Below are positions 53,821 to 61,588 of a stretch of 64,000 nucleotides of DNA, piece after piece (position 1 is the stretch's first letter; each line of letters begins with the position of its first letter). The translations under genes were made by a program, and so were the position numbers. The stretch is taken from positions 124,001 through 188,000 of the forward strand of contig NZ_SAIT01000011.1 in assembly GCF_004360145.1 (NCBI RefSeq), given 5' to 3'. A model generated the notes under the pieces. The model searched no databases and was not told the DNA's origin. It worked only from the letters and a program-made list of their open reading frames with translations. The DNA is from Aliiroseovarius marinus. GTDB taxonomy: Bacteria > Pseudomonadota > Alphaproteobacteria > Rhodobacterales > Rhodobacteraceae.

Positions 53821-54069
53821 ATGCATCCTGATGGCATGAGCTTGAAACGCCCGATCCAACCGATGCCAGATGATATTGCGACCCGCCTGGGCGCCGACGG
53901 GCTGCGGCCCGCCTATGACGCGCGCCCGCCCTATCAGCGGAACGACTATCTTGGCTGGATTGCCCAAGCGAAACGTCCTGAGACGCGGCAGAAGCGCATT
54001 GACCAAATGTGTGACGAGCTGCGGGGCGGGCGTCTGTACATGAAAATGGTTTGGCGCAAGGACGCATAG
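53821..54069 (+). CDS. OmdA/YdeI C-terminal-like small protein
   Basis: This 82-residue protein (77 if started at 53836) ends YQRNDYLGWIAQAKRPETRQ followed by KRIDQMCDELRGG, the signature of the OmdA/YdeI 'bacteriocin-protection' domain (PF13376). Here the domain is on its own. AAGGG lies close before the ATG at 53821. The family role is poorly defined. It overlaps nothing and is followed 36 bp later by the phosphatase gene; both are divergent from the HxlR gene. Confidence 0.75.
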   Translation: MHPDGMSLKRPIQPMPDDIATRLGADGLRPAYDARPPYQRNDYLGWIAQAKRPETRQKRIDQMCDELRGGRLYMKMVWRKDA

Positions 54070-54104
54070 GTGACAGCCCGCCGCCGCGCCGCTACAACCA
54101 CCCC

Positions 54105-54557
54105 ATGACTACGCGTGTTCTTTTCGTTTGCCTTGGCAACATCTGCCGTTCCCCAAGTGCCGAGGGCGTGTTTCGTGCGCTTGCCTCTGAGGCGGGGTTG
54201 AAGGTTGAAACCGACAGCGCCGGGACCATGGACTGGCATGTGGGCAGCCCGCCTTACGGGCCGATGCAATCCGCAGCCAAAACGCGCGGGTTCGATCTGT
54301 CCGACCTGCGCGCACGCCAGTTTACCGCCCGTGACTTTGACGCGTTCGACCTGATTATCGGAATGGATGACAGCAATCTTGAGAACATCGAACGACTGCG
54401 TCCTGCGGGGTCGCAGACCCCGGTCCAGATCTTCACGGATTTCGCACCCGAGACTGGCATGGATCACGTGCCTGACCCGTATTACACACGTGATTTCGAC
54501 CAGACGTTGGATCTGGTGCAGGCCGCGTCACTTGGACTGATCGCGCGGTTGTCTTAG
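54105..54557 (+). CDS. Low-molecular-weight protein tyrosine phosphatase
   Basis: This 150-residue phosphatase has VLFVCLGNICRSPSAEGV at the N-terminus, the C-x5-R-S P-loop, and the general acid aspartate in HVPDPYYTRDF (about residues 123-133). Typical targets are bacterial tyrosine kinases of polysaccharide synthesis, or arsenate. No kinase is nearby, so the role is open. I chose the ATG at 54105. The frame extends upstream but without a ribosome site. Its stop overlaps the convergent secreted protein gene by four bases. Confidence 0.93.
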   Translation: MTTRVLFVCLGNICRSPSAEGVFRALASEAGLKVETDSAGTMDWHVGSPPYGPMQSAAKTRGFDLSDLRARQFTARDFDAFDLIIGMDDSNLENIERLRPAGSQTPVQIFTDFAPETGMDHVPDPYYTRDFDQTLDLVQAASLGLIARLS

Positions 54558-54859
54558 CTGCAGTTTTGCGACACCAGTTCGCCGAATTTCTTGTATTTTT
54601 TCCAGAACTGCTCGTCCGAACGGCGGTCGGACTGGCGCGTGGATTGGCTTTTGTGCGGATCGCTAAAGAACTTCGCCACTTTCGAGCGTTCCCCGCCGCT
54701 GAGGGTTGCATCAGCAACGCGCTGGATGCAGCGACACAGAGAGCGCGTGGCATTGGGACGATCCGCCTTTAGGCATGCGCGTTCGATGGTTCCGCCATAG
54801 GCCGATGGGCCTGATAGCATCGCGGTCGCCAAGGTCACTGCAAGAACTGCTCGTTTCAT
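54554..54859 (-). CDS. Small exported protein of unknown function
   Basis: This 101-residue protein has a signal peptide (about 1-20), then TIERACLKADRPNATRSLCR with a CRC-like motif. The C-terminal half is charged (DPHKSQSTRQSDRRSDEQFW, then YKKFGELVSQNC). Four cysteines suggest disulfides in the periplasm. I do not recognise a family. I chose the ATG at 54859; an upstream ATG 16 codons away would put polar residues before the signal. Confidence 0.65.
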   Translation of the reverse strand: MKRAVLAVTLATAMLSGPSAYGGTIERACLKADRPNATRSLCRCIQRVADATLSGGERSKVAKFFSDPHKSQSTRQSDRRSDEQFWKKYKKFGELVSQNCS

Positions 54860-55007
54860 ACCATCACCTAAATATGTGCCTGTTTGGGTCTGTTGCCCGA
54901 TTTGCACTCAGGATATCGGCAGAACGTGCCAGATGCAATTTACCCCGCGCCTCAATGCGCGGGTTTCTGACGCCGACCGGTCAAGGAACCGGACGGCGCC
55001 TTTCGCG

Positions 55008-56057
55008 TTAGGCGGCGCGCGGCGTCATCGAGCGGGTGACCACATCTTGCGCCACCACGGCTGGGCTGACATCAGCATCTTTCGCGCTTGTCAGGATGTC
55101 GCCCATGGTGTTGTCCAAGGCGCGCAGCTTCTCATCCACCCAGTCGGTTTGGTTTTCGATGCCGAGGATTTCGGTCGCGGCATTGATGATGCCGCCGCCG
55201 TTTGCAACGTAGTCGGGGGCATAAAGGATCCCGCGACCATGCATCAACTCGGCGTCTTGGGGGGTGGCCAGCTGGTTGTTGGCACCACCTGCCACGGCCT
55301 TCACCTTCAGCATCGGAATGGTCTCGGCATTCAAAATACCGCCGATCGCGCAGGGGGCAAAAATGTCGGCTTCGGCCGCATAGATCTCGTCCAGCGCAAC
55401 GGGGGTTGCCCCCAGCGAGGCGACAGCAGCCTTGACGCGGTCGGGATCAATGTCGGTGACAATCAACTCGGCGCCCGCAGCTTTCAGGCGGTGGCACAGG
55501 TTCCACCCGACATGCCCCAAGCCCTGCACCGAGATCACGCGGCCTTTCAGTGACGCATCGCCCAGCGCGTGTTCCGACACCTGACGGATTGCGTTGAAGA
55601 TCCCACGCGCGGTGATCGGAGACGGATCGCCTGACGCGAATTTGCCGTCCGCCAGCCCGGCCACATAGCGCGATTCCTTGGCCACGTCGGCCATGTCCGC
55701 CGGCGTCATGCCCATGTCTTCGGCGGTCCAATACCGGCCCTCACAGGCCTCAACGGCTTTCCCGAAGGCGCGCAGCAGTTCGGGTGTCTTCAGCGTTGCG
55801 GGATCACCCATGATCACAGATTTCCCGCCGCCCAAGGGCAGGCCCGCCGCCGCGTTCTTATAGGTCATGCCCTCGGACAAACGCAGCGCATCGGTCAGCG
55901 CTTCGTCCTCGGACCCGTAAGGCTTCATCCGCAAACCGCCCGCCGCCGGGCCAAGCGCGGTCGAGTGGATGGCGATAAATCCGACCAGCCCAAACTCGGC
56001 TGCTTCGACGCGGTAAACGCTTTCGTGGGTGTGCGATGCCACTTGTGTGATGTTCAT
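55008..56057 (-). CDS. Glu/Leu/Phe/Val dehydrogenase (leucine dehydrogenase-like)
   Basis: This 349-residue NAD-dependent amino acid dehydrogenase has the substrate region LGPAAGGLRMKPYGSEDEAL, catalytic lysines in GMTYKNAAAGLPLGGGKSVI, and the nucleotide-binding VISVQGLGHVGWNLCHRL. The length and the 'KNA..GLP.GGGK' spacing fit leucine or phenylalanine dehydrogenase rather than glutamate dehydrogenase. A strong ribosome site (GGAGG) precedes the ATG at 56057. It is divergent from an Lrp-family regulator, which is the usual arrangement for control by the amino acid. Confidence 0.9.
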   Translation of the reverse strand: MNITQVASHTHESVYRVEAAEFGLVGFIAIHSTALGPAAGGLRMKPYGSEDEALTDALRLSEGMTYKNAAAGLPLGGGKSVIMGDPATLKTPELLRAFGKAVEACEGRYWTAEDMGMTPADMADVAKESRYVAGLADGKFASGDPSPITARGIFNAIRQVSEHALGDASLKGRVISVQGLGHVGWNLCHRLKAAGAELIVTDIDPDRVKAAVASLGATPVALDEIYAAEADIFAPCAIGGILNAETIPMLKVKAVAGGANNQLATPQDAELMHGRGILYAPDYVANGGGIINAATEILGIENQTDWVDEKLRALDNTMGDILTSAKDADVSPAVVAQDVVTRSMTPRAA

Positions 56058-56136
56058 GATGTCCTCCATGTTATTAACAGGCTAACAACGCGACTTGGGG
56101 GAATATCACCAAAAAAAGGCGTCGACTCGTGAGATG

Positions 56137-56151
56137 TTAGAGATTATCTAA
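56137..56151. promoter_or_regulatory. Symmetric site in the dehydrogenase-Lrp gap, candidate Lrp operator
   Basis: TTAGA and TCTAA flank GATTA, giving a 15-bp near-symmetric element with an ATT centre, as Lrp-type regulators favour. It lies 31-45 bp before the Lrp gene start and about 80 bp before the dehydrogenase start, inside the divergent promoter region. Confidence 0.45.
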
Positions 56152-56181
56152 TGAAAAAGACGTGAAAACGAGAGAAATCCA

Positions 56182-56637
56182 ATGGACGCAATCGACCGCC
56201 GCATCATCGCCGCCCTACAAGAGAACGGCCGCCAGAAGCTGGGGGAGCTTGCTGATTCCGTCGGCCTGTCCCCCACACCCTGCGCCCGCCGCATCACCGC
56301 GCTGGAAGAGGCCGGCGTGATCACCGGCTATGGCGCCCGCGTCGATCAAGCCAAGCTCGGCCTGCCCGTGACGGTCTTCATCTCGGTCGAATTGGAAAGC
56401 CAAATGGGCGAGGCCGTCACCAAATTCGAACGCGCCGTATCGCGCATGGATGAGGTGATGGAATGCCACTTGATGAGCGGCAACCGAGACATCCTTCTAC
56501 GCGTCGCCGTCGCCGATCTGACCGCCTTCGATCGCTTCATGGAGGAAAAACTGATGCGCGTCGACGGCATCGCGCGGATGCGGTCGAGCTTTACGTTGCG
56601 GACCATGGTGAAGCGGAATGTGATGCCGATGGGGTGA
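56182..56637 (+). CDS. Lrp/AsnC-family transcriptional regulator
   Basis: This 151-residue protein has an N-terminal helix-turn-helix (DAIDRRIIAALQENGRQKLG, then LSPTPCARRITALEEAGVIT) and a RAM-type ligand domain (CHLMSGNRDILLRVAVADL). A paralogue of Lrp is typical next to leucine or glutamate-type dehydrogenases and usually responds to an amino acid. The divergent layout with the dehydrogenase and the symmetric site between them suggests it controls both. Confidence 0.92.
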   Translation: MDAIDRRIIAALQENGRQKLGELADSVGLSPTPCARRITALEEAGVITGYGARVDQAKLGLPVTVFISVELESQMGEAVTKFERAVSRMDEVMECHLMSGNRDILLRVAVADLTAFDRFMEEKLMRVDGIARMRSSFTLRTMVKRNVMPMG

Positions 56638-56772
56638 AGCGACTGGGAGTGCGGTCACGCAGGGTTGAAATTTCAAACCATTTCGTCCGGTCGGACAACC
56701 AGACAGTGCTGACCTGTTAGCGAGTGCATCACACAAAGCTCCACTCCGTTGGGTGGCACTTGGTAACAGGGG

Positions 56773-57288
56773 TTAGCTTTGAAAGGCGTCAATTAGCGGT
56801 TGAGGATCTGGGAACTTGCTTCTGGCTTGCCACTTGATGACGGTCCAAACCGTTCTGCCAGAGGTGTCTACATTTTTGTGGGTCGAAACACCTTTGAGCC
56901 GCATGTATTTCTTGGCAGGAATCACAAGAGTATCGCTGATGAATGTTTTGCCATTTTCTGTGCAGATCAAATCGCCTTTGCCAGACTTGTCTTCCATGCG
57001 TTCCGTGGTCCCATGGCATTCCATGTTCAGCTTGTCATTCCAATAGAAGAAGCTGGACGTCCCATCTGGGCTACCCGTAATAAATCCGTGCATGACGATC
57101 TTCTCACCTGAGGCCATTCTGCTTACCGAGGTGGCAAAGAGTGCCAGCATCCCAAGCCGTTCACCTTTGTGGTTTGCTTTCGGAAGATCCTTCAGTCGCG
57201 GTTCGGATGGAAAGATGATGTCTTCTGCAAATAGGGATGTCGGTGCCAATAGGGCAGCAATTAAGAAGCTGAGCTTAAGGTATTTCAT
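56773..57288 (-). CDS. Exported protein of unknown function, AT-richer than surroundings
   Basis: This 171-residue protein has a signal peptide (about 1-21, ending SLFAED). The mature part alternates strands and short helices: EKIVMHGFITGSPDGTSSFF, then KLNMECHGTTERMEDKSGKG, and VWTVIKWQARSKFPDPQP at the end. There are two cysteines. I do not recognise a family. The codon usage is less GC-rich than the neighbouring genes, which fits recent acquisition. Flanking gaps are also AT-richer. Confidence 0.7.
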   Translation of the reverse strand: MKYLKLSFLIAALLAPTSLFAEDIIFPSEPRLKDLPKANHKGERLGMLALFATSVSRMASGEKIVMHGFITGSPDGTSSFFYWNDKLNMECHGTTERMEDKSGKGDLICTENGKTFISDTLVIPAKKYMRLKGVSTHKNVDTSGRTVWTVIKWQARSKFPDPQPLIDAFQS

Positions 57289-57514
57289 CTAAAGACCTTT
57301 CGAAATATCGATGCGCGTCAACATTGAAGACGGAAACGGGCATTATTGTGGCAGCATGTCATTAATTGTGCGGACGTGCGTCGAACAAGCTATCGGGTCG
57401 ACAGTTAAAATTCGCCACCCTTTTCGCAGGAAAGGATGCGGGGCTCTCTGCTGGAATGCCTGCCGGATTAATAATTGTTGATTTGCCTTCAACTACCCTC
57501 AAGGCCGATCACGC

Positions 57515-57542
57515 TTGACCGCCCCCAAAATCCCTTTAATAC
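57515..57542 (+). promoter_or_regulatory. Possible lepA promoter
   Basis: TTGACC (57515-57520), a 16-bp spacer and TAATAC (57537-57542) form a weak sigma-70-like promoter. The -10 element is only 8 bp before the lepA ATG, so a transcript from it would have almost no leader. No ribosome site is visible before the ATG. Confidence 0.35.
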
Positions 57543-57550
57543 GCTGAACT

Positions 57551-59350
57551 ATGACCGACCTGAAACACATCCGCAATTTCTCGATCGTGGCGCATATTGA
57601 CCACGGTAAATCCACGTTGGCTGATCGTCTCATCCAAGAGACGAACACCGTTGCCGACCGGGACATGAAAGAGCAGATGCTCGACAGTATGGATATCGAG
57701 CGTGAGCGCGGGATTACCATCAAGGCGAACACCGTGCGGATCGCCTATACGGCGGATGATGGGCAGGAATATATCCTCAACCTGATCGACACCCCCGGCC
57801 ACGTGGACTTCGCGTATGAAGTCAGCCGCTCGATGAAAGCCGTTGAGGGCTCGCTGCTGGTGGTGGACTCGACCCAAGGGGTGGAAGCGCAGACGCTGGC
57901 CAATGTCTATCAGGCCATCGACGCGGATCACGAGATCGTGCCGGTTCTGAACAAAATTGACCTGCCTGCCTCCGACTGTGACCGCGTGGCTGAACAGATC
58001 GAGGATGTGATCGGCATCGATGCCTCGGGTGCCATTCAGGTGTCCGCGAAAACCGGGCAGGGCATCCGCGAGACGCTGGAAGCCATCGTTAACGAATTGC
58101 CCGCCCCGCAAGGCGACCCCGATGCGCCGCTGAAAGCGATGCTGGTGGACAGCTGGTACGACGCCTATCTGGGCGTGATCGTTCTGATCCGCGTGATCGA
58201 CGGCAAGCTGAAAAAGGGCGAGCGGATCCGGATGATGTCGACCAATGCGGTCTATCCCGTGGACCGCGTCGGCGTCTTCACGCCCGAGATGAAGCCCATC
58301 GACGTGCTTGGCCCCGGCGAAATCGGCTTCCTGACCGCCTCGATCAAACAGGTGCGCGACACCCGCGTGGGTGACACGATCACGCACGAGAAGAAAGGCA
58401 CCGAAGACGCGCTGCCCGGCTTTAAGCCCGCGCAACCCGTGGTGTTCTGTGGCCTGTTCCCGGTCGATAGCGCCGAATTCGAAGACCTGCGCGACTCGAT
58501 CGAAAAGCTCGCCCTAAACGACGCGTCGTTCAGCTATGAGATGGAGACCTCGGCCGCGCTGGGCTTTGGTTTCCGCTGTGGTTTCCTTGGTCTTCTGCAT
58601 CTCGAAGTCATCCGCGACCGGATCGAGCGTGAGTACAACATCGAGCTAATCACCACCGCCCCCTCGGTCATCTATCACGTCTACCTGAAAGACGGCTCGA
58701 TGATGGAACTGCACAACCCCGCCGACATGCCCGACCTGTCGACCGTTGATCACTTGGAGGAGCCGCGCATCAAGGCAACCATCCTTGTGCCCGACGAATA
58801 TCTGGGCGACGTGCTGAAGCTGTGCCAAGACCGCCGCGGTATCCAGATGGACCTGACCTATGCCGGGTCCCGCGCGATGGTCGTCTATGACCTGCCGCTG
58901 AACGAGGTTGTGTTCGACTTCTATGACCGCCTGAAATCGGTCACCAAAGGCTATGCCAGCTTCGACTACCAGATGATCGGCTATCGCGAGGACTTCCTTG
59001 TGAAAATGTCCGTTCTGGTGAATGACGAGCCGGTGGACGCGCTATCCACCATGGTGCACCGCGACCGCGCGCAACAGCGTGGCCGCGCCATGTGCGAGAA
59101 GCTGAAAGACCTGATCCCGCGCCACATGTTCAAAATCCCGATCCAAGCGGCCATCGGCGGCAAAGTCATCGCCCGCGAGACGCTGTCGGCGATGCGCAAA
59201 GACGTGACCGCGAAATGCTATGGCGGCGACGCGACCCGGAAGAAGAAACTGCTGGAGAAGCAGAAAGCGGGTAAGAAGAAGATGCGCCAGTTCGGTAAGG
59301 TGGATATCCCACAAGAAGCGTTTATCAACGCGCTGAAGATGGACGATTGA
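57551..59350 (+). CDS. lepA: Elongation factor 4 (LepA)
   Basis: This 599-residue translational GTPase can back-translocate ribosomes. The G domain has [14 protein letters not shown] (P-loop), DTPGHVDF and NKIDLP; EF-G-like domains follow. The LepA-specific C-terminal domain ends with [20 protein letters not shown], a strongly conserved signature. The start at 57551 gives the standard N-terminus ([19 protein letters not shown]). A strong terminator follows at 59351. Confidence 0.98.
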   Translation: MTDLKHIRNFSIVAHIDHGKSTLADRLIQETNTVADRDMKEQMLDSMDIERERGITIKANTVRIAYTADDGQEYILNLIDTPGHVDFAYEVSRSMKAVEGSLLVVDSTQGVEAQTLANVYQAIDADHEIVPVLNKIDLPASDCDRVAEQIEDVIGIDASGAIQVSAKTGQGIRETLEAIVNELPAPQGDPDAPLKAMLVDSWYDAYLGVIVLIRVIDGKLKKGERIRMMSTNAVYPVDRVGVFTPEMKPIDVLGPGEIGFLTASIKQVRDTRVGDTITHEKKGTEDALPGFKPAQPVVFCGLFPVDSAEFEDLRDSIEKLALNDASFSYEMETSAALGFGFRCGFLGLLHLEVIRDRIEREYNIELITTAPSVIYHVYLKDGSMMELHNPADMPDLSTVDHLEEPRIKATILVPDEYLGDVLKLCQDRRGIQMDLTYAGSRAMVVYDLPLNEVVFDFYDRLKSVTKGYASFDYQMIGYREDFLVKMSVLVNDEPVDALSTMVHRDRAQQRGRAMCEKLKDLIPRHMFKIPIQAAIGGKVIARETLSAMRKDVTAKCYGGDATRKKKLLEKQKAGKKKMRQFGKVDIPQEAFINALKMDD

Positions 59351-59387
59351 GAATGAAAATGGCCGCGCAAGCGGCCTTTTTCATTCC
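59351..59387 (+). terminator. Rho-independent terminator after lepA
   Basis: The arms GAATGAAAA-GGCCGC and GCGGCC-TTTTTCATTC pair around GCAA directly after the lepA stop. The T-run is part of the right arm. It is long and nearly perfect. Confidence 0.9.
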
Positions 59388-59500
59388 GTGCGCGGCAGCG
59401 AATTGCGAAGCAAATCGCGTGCGCACCCCCTCACAACTCCGTCCCCTTAGCCCCCCACCCGGAGCGCTAACCCGTCGGTCCACCCCAACACCCTTCCGTC

Positions 59501-59590
59501 CGGTCGATAGACCGACCTCTCGACGATTGCGTGCAATCGTCTGCCGGTTGGCAGACAACGCCCGACCCTCCCCACGGGAGGGCGTTCCGC
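59501..59590 (+). repeat. Train of four adjacent hairpins
   Basis: Four self-complementary units follow one another: CGGTC-GATA-GACCG (59501-59514), GACGATTGC-GT-GCAATCGTC (59522-59541), CTGCC-GGTT-GGCAG (59541-59554), and CCCTCCC-CAC-GGGAGGG (59566-59582). The last belongs to the family 2 repeat. Each stem is perfect. Confidence 0.7.
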
Positions 59591-59610
59591 CCACCCAGGG
59601 TCAGGCGATG
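59545..59610 (+). repeat. GC-rich palindromic repeat, family 2, copy F
   Basis: It shares CGCCCGACCCTCCCC, the GGGAGGGCG arm and CCCACCCAGG with copy E at 16571. The flanking hairpins at 59501-59541 are not seen around copy E. Confidence 0.7.
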
Positions 59611-59775
59611 TCCTTTGTTTAGAATCTGACATGCAATTCCTGATTGAACAGCAGCTTGCATTCGGGTGAACTGTGCCCATGACGACCGCTTTCAAAAAAC
59701 TGGTTCATAAATCACTCGATGGGTTTGATTGTCTGATTGAGGTTGAATGATAATTGTGCGTGAAGGTGTTGATCT

Positions 59776-60228
59776 ATGAGAGCAGCTCTGTTCTCGGCTT
59801 TGATTGTGAGCTTGGCGATTGATTTTTCGCTCTACTTTTTCAACCCCGAGCCGGAAGCGTGGTCGTCAGATTTTACTCAAGACAGCTATACCGAAATACG
59901 CACGAAACTAGGCCCACCAATCTATACACATGGTTTGCTATATGACGACGAGGAATTCACAGCGATCCCGCAAGACTGGGTAGGTGAACCTGGTAAGATG
60001 CCGTTATTCTTTTACGACGTTTGGGTCGCAGGATGGGAGGTAGGAGACCTTTTGTTATTCCCCAAGGTGTTGGCGATCGAGTACTCACTCTTTCTTGAGT
60101 ATTGTAAGCACAATGATACGCCCAACCCTTGCGATGAAGAAAACATTGTCACGAGGTTCAGGTGGTTCTGGATGCGGCCTGCTGGCGCGGACAAGTACGA
60201 GTATGGGGTCTCGGGTTTCAAGATCTAG
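59776..60228 (+). CDS. Membrane-anchored protein of unknown function, AT-rich
   Basis: This 150-residue protein has an N-terminal hydrophobic segment (ALFSALIVSLAIDFSLYFFN, about 3-22) that may be an anchor or uncleaved signal. A soluble part rich in aromatic residues follows (YDDEEFTAIPQDWVGEPGKM, then FPKVLAIEYSLFLEYCKHND). Two cysteines lie near residue 120. I do not recognise a family. Base composition and codon use differ clearly from neighbouring genes. It is probably a recent insertion beside lepA. Confidence 0.65.
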   Translation: MRAALFSALIVSLAIDFSLYFFNPEPEAWSSDFTQDSYTEIRTKLGPPIYTHGLLYDDEEFTAIPQDWVGEPGKMPLFFYDVWVAGWEVGDLLLFPKVLAIEYSLFLEYCKHNDTPNPCDEENIVTRFRWFWMRPAGADKYEYGVSGFKI

Positions 60229-60334
60229 CTTCGTTTGAAGTCAACTTGGAGGCGATACTCCCCTCACGAAAACTTCTGCGTGACTCCCCCTCCCAATCCC
60301 CCCTATAGCTCCCTCATCCAACATCGGAGCCCCT

Positions 60335-60841
60335 ATGCCTTGCCCCCTCTGCGCCGCAGACGCGCCTCTTTCTTCTTTCCCCGTTCCCGGCGGACCCGCT
60401 GACGCCTCGGCTGATATCTGCGCCACCTGTGCCGCTCAGATCGACGGCACGCCGGACGAGAACCACTGGCGCGGGCTGGCGTCCTCGATGTGGTCCGAGG
60501 ATGCGGCGGTTCAGGTGCTCTCGGTGCGGATGCTCAAGCGGCTCGATGCTGCGTGGGCGCGGGATTTACTGGATCAGGTCTATCTGGACGAGGACACGCA
60601 GGCGTGGGTCGACAATGTGGCTGCGGCCTCGCTGCACAAGGACAGCAATGGGGTGACGCTGAACGCGGGGGACAACGTGGTGTTGATCAAGGATCTGCCC
60701 GTGAAGGGCGCAGGCTTCACCGCGAAGCGCGGCACGGCGGTGCGGGGGATCAGCCTTGTCGCCGACAATCCCGCGCATATCGAGGGCCGCGTGGAAGGGC
60801 AGCGCATTGTCATTCTGACGCAGTTTGTGAAGAAGAAATAG
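60335..60841 (+). CDS. PhnA/YjdM-family protein
   Basis: This 168-residue protein has an N-terminal zinc-ribbon-like part with CPLCAADAPL and ICATCAAQI. The C-terminal PhnA/YjdM domain is KDSNGVTLNAGDNVVLIKDL followed by GAGFTAKRGTAVRGISLVAD. The family is often annotated for alkylphosphonate use, but its function is unproven. GGAGCCCCT precedes the ATG. It is followed by a small membrane protein gene. Confidence 0.88.
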   Translation: MPCPLCAADAPLSSFPVPGGPADASADICATCAAQIDGTPDENHWRGLASSMWSEDAAVQVLSVRMLKRLDAAWARDLLDQVYLDEDTQAWVDNVAAASLHKDSNGVTLNAGDNVVLIKDLPVKGAGFTAKRGTAVRGISLVADNPAHIEGRVEGQRIVILTQFVKKK

Positions 60842-60887
60842 CCAGCGCGGGCCCCGTCGGCTATGCCGCCCGGAAAGGAGACCCGCC

Positions 60888-61082
60888 ATGCGCGCACCGC
60901 TTTGGAAAATCGTCGCCACGTTTTACGGCATCATCGGCTCGACCATCGCTTCGGTGCTGGTGGTGATTGCACTGGTGAACGGTGTTTCGGGACTGTGGCC
61001 GCTTCTGGGCGCGGCCGCCGTGGGCTTCGTGATCGGCCTGCCGGTGAGTTACTATGTCGCGCGTGCGATGGCGGGCGATTGA
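60888..61082 (+). CDS. Small membrane protein, paralogue 1
   Basis: This 64-residue protein has two helices: WKIVATFYGIIGSTIASVLV, then LLGAAAVGFVIGLPVSYYVA. AAAGGAG precedes the ATG. It aligns end to end with the gene at 61152: both read 'Y-I-x-G-x-T/S', then 'A-A/G-x-x-GF-V-x-x-x-PVS-Y/W-x-V-A'. Homologues in roseobacters are often mislabelled 'CTP synthetase'. The function is unknown. Confidence 0.75.
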   Translation: MRAPLWKIVATFYGIIGSTIASVLVVIALVNGVSGLWPLLGAAAVGFVIGLPVSYYVARAMAGD

Positions 61083-61151
61083 TCCGGATCAAAGCGCCCT
61101 AGGTTGGACGGGCAGAAGGTCCTCCTGCAAATATTCTGCAAGGAGATTAAC

Positions 61152-61331
61152 ATGTTACGTCTTGCCGCCGTCATCTACATCCTTCTAGGCGCCACGCTGG
61201 CTGGCATCCTGATCGTCGCCGCCTTGACCGTGGGCATGGATACCGCCCAGCCGATCATCTACGCCGCGATCGCCGGTTTCCTTGTCGCCGCCCCCGTATC
61301 TTGGGTCGTCGCCAAGCAGATCAACGGCTAA
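61152..61331 (+). CDS. Small membrane protein, paralogue 2
   Basis: This 59-residue protein has two helices (AAVIYILLGATLAGILIVAA, then IAGFLVAAPVSWVVAKQI). AAGGAG precedes the ATG at 61152. It is a tandem paralogue of the protein at 60888. An in-frame upstream start would lie in the gap without a ribosome site. The function is unknown. Confidence 0.75.
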   Translation: MLRLAAVIYILLGATLAGILIVAALTVGMDTAQPIIYAAIAGFLVAAPVSWVVAKQING

Positions 61332-61385
61332 GCCACGTTTTCAGGTTGAAAATGGACCGCCGGCGGGGGTAATGCTTCGTCCAGC

Positions 61386-61462
61386 GGTCCCTTAGCTCAA
61401 CTGGATAGAGCAGCTGACTTCTAATCAGCAGGTTGAGGGTTCGAGTCCTTCAGGGATCGCCA
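61386..61462 (+). tRNA. tRNA-Arg (anticodon UCU)
   Basis: The acceptor stem is GGTCCCT with AGGGATC, the D arm GCTC/GAGC, the anticodon stem GCTGA/TCAGC around CTTCTAA (anticodon TCT), and the T arm GAGGG/CCTTC around TTCGAGT. The discriminator is G and CCA is encoded. It reads AGA/AGG codons. Confidence 0.95.
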
Positions 61463-61588
61463 TCATCCAATCGCGTCATAAACGCCCTTCGGGTCCCCGT
61501 CATTGTTCGGTGCCACCAATCGTGCTAGCCTGTTGATACCCCGTTACGGGGACGGTTGAGCTGTGCGCATTATGGAAGGAGCCGCAGG

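Larger units (their letters stand above)
59388..59775. other. Repeat-rich gap between lepA and the next gene
   Basis: The left half is GC-rich and packed with inverted repeats (59501-59590, including the family 2 repeat). The right half (about 59620-59775) is AT-rich and holds only short frames, the longest about 23 codons at 59679. I see no credible gene. This is the largest non-coding stretch of the window. Confidence 0.6.

Noticed and set aside
59501-59610. CRISPR-like array considered because of repeated hairpins
   Set aside because: The units differ from each other, and there are no equal spacers or cas genes.
59679-59750. A 23-codon frame in the gap after lepA
   Set aside because: No ribosome site and no domain; short frames are expected by chance in AT-rich DNA.
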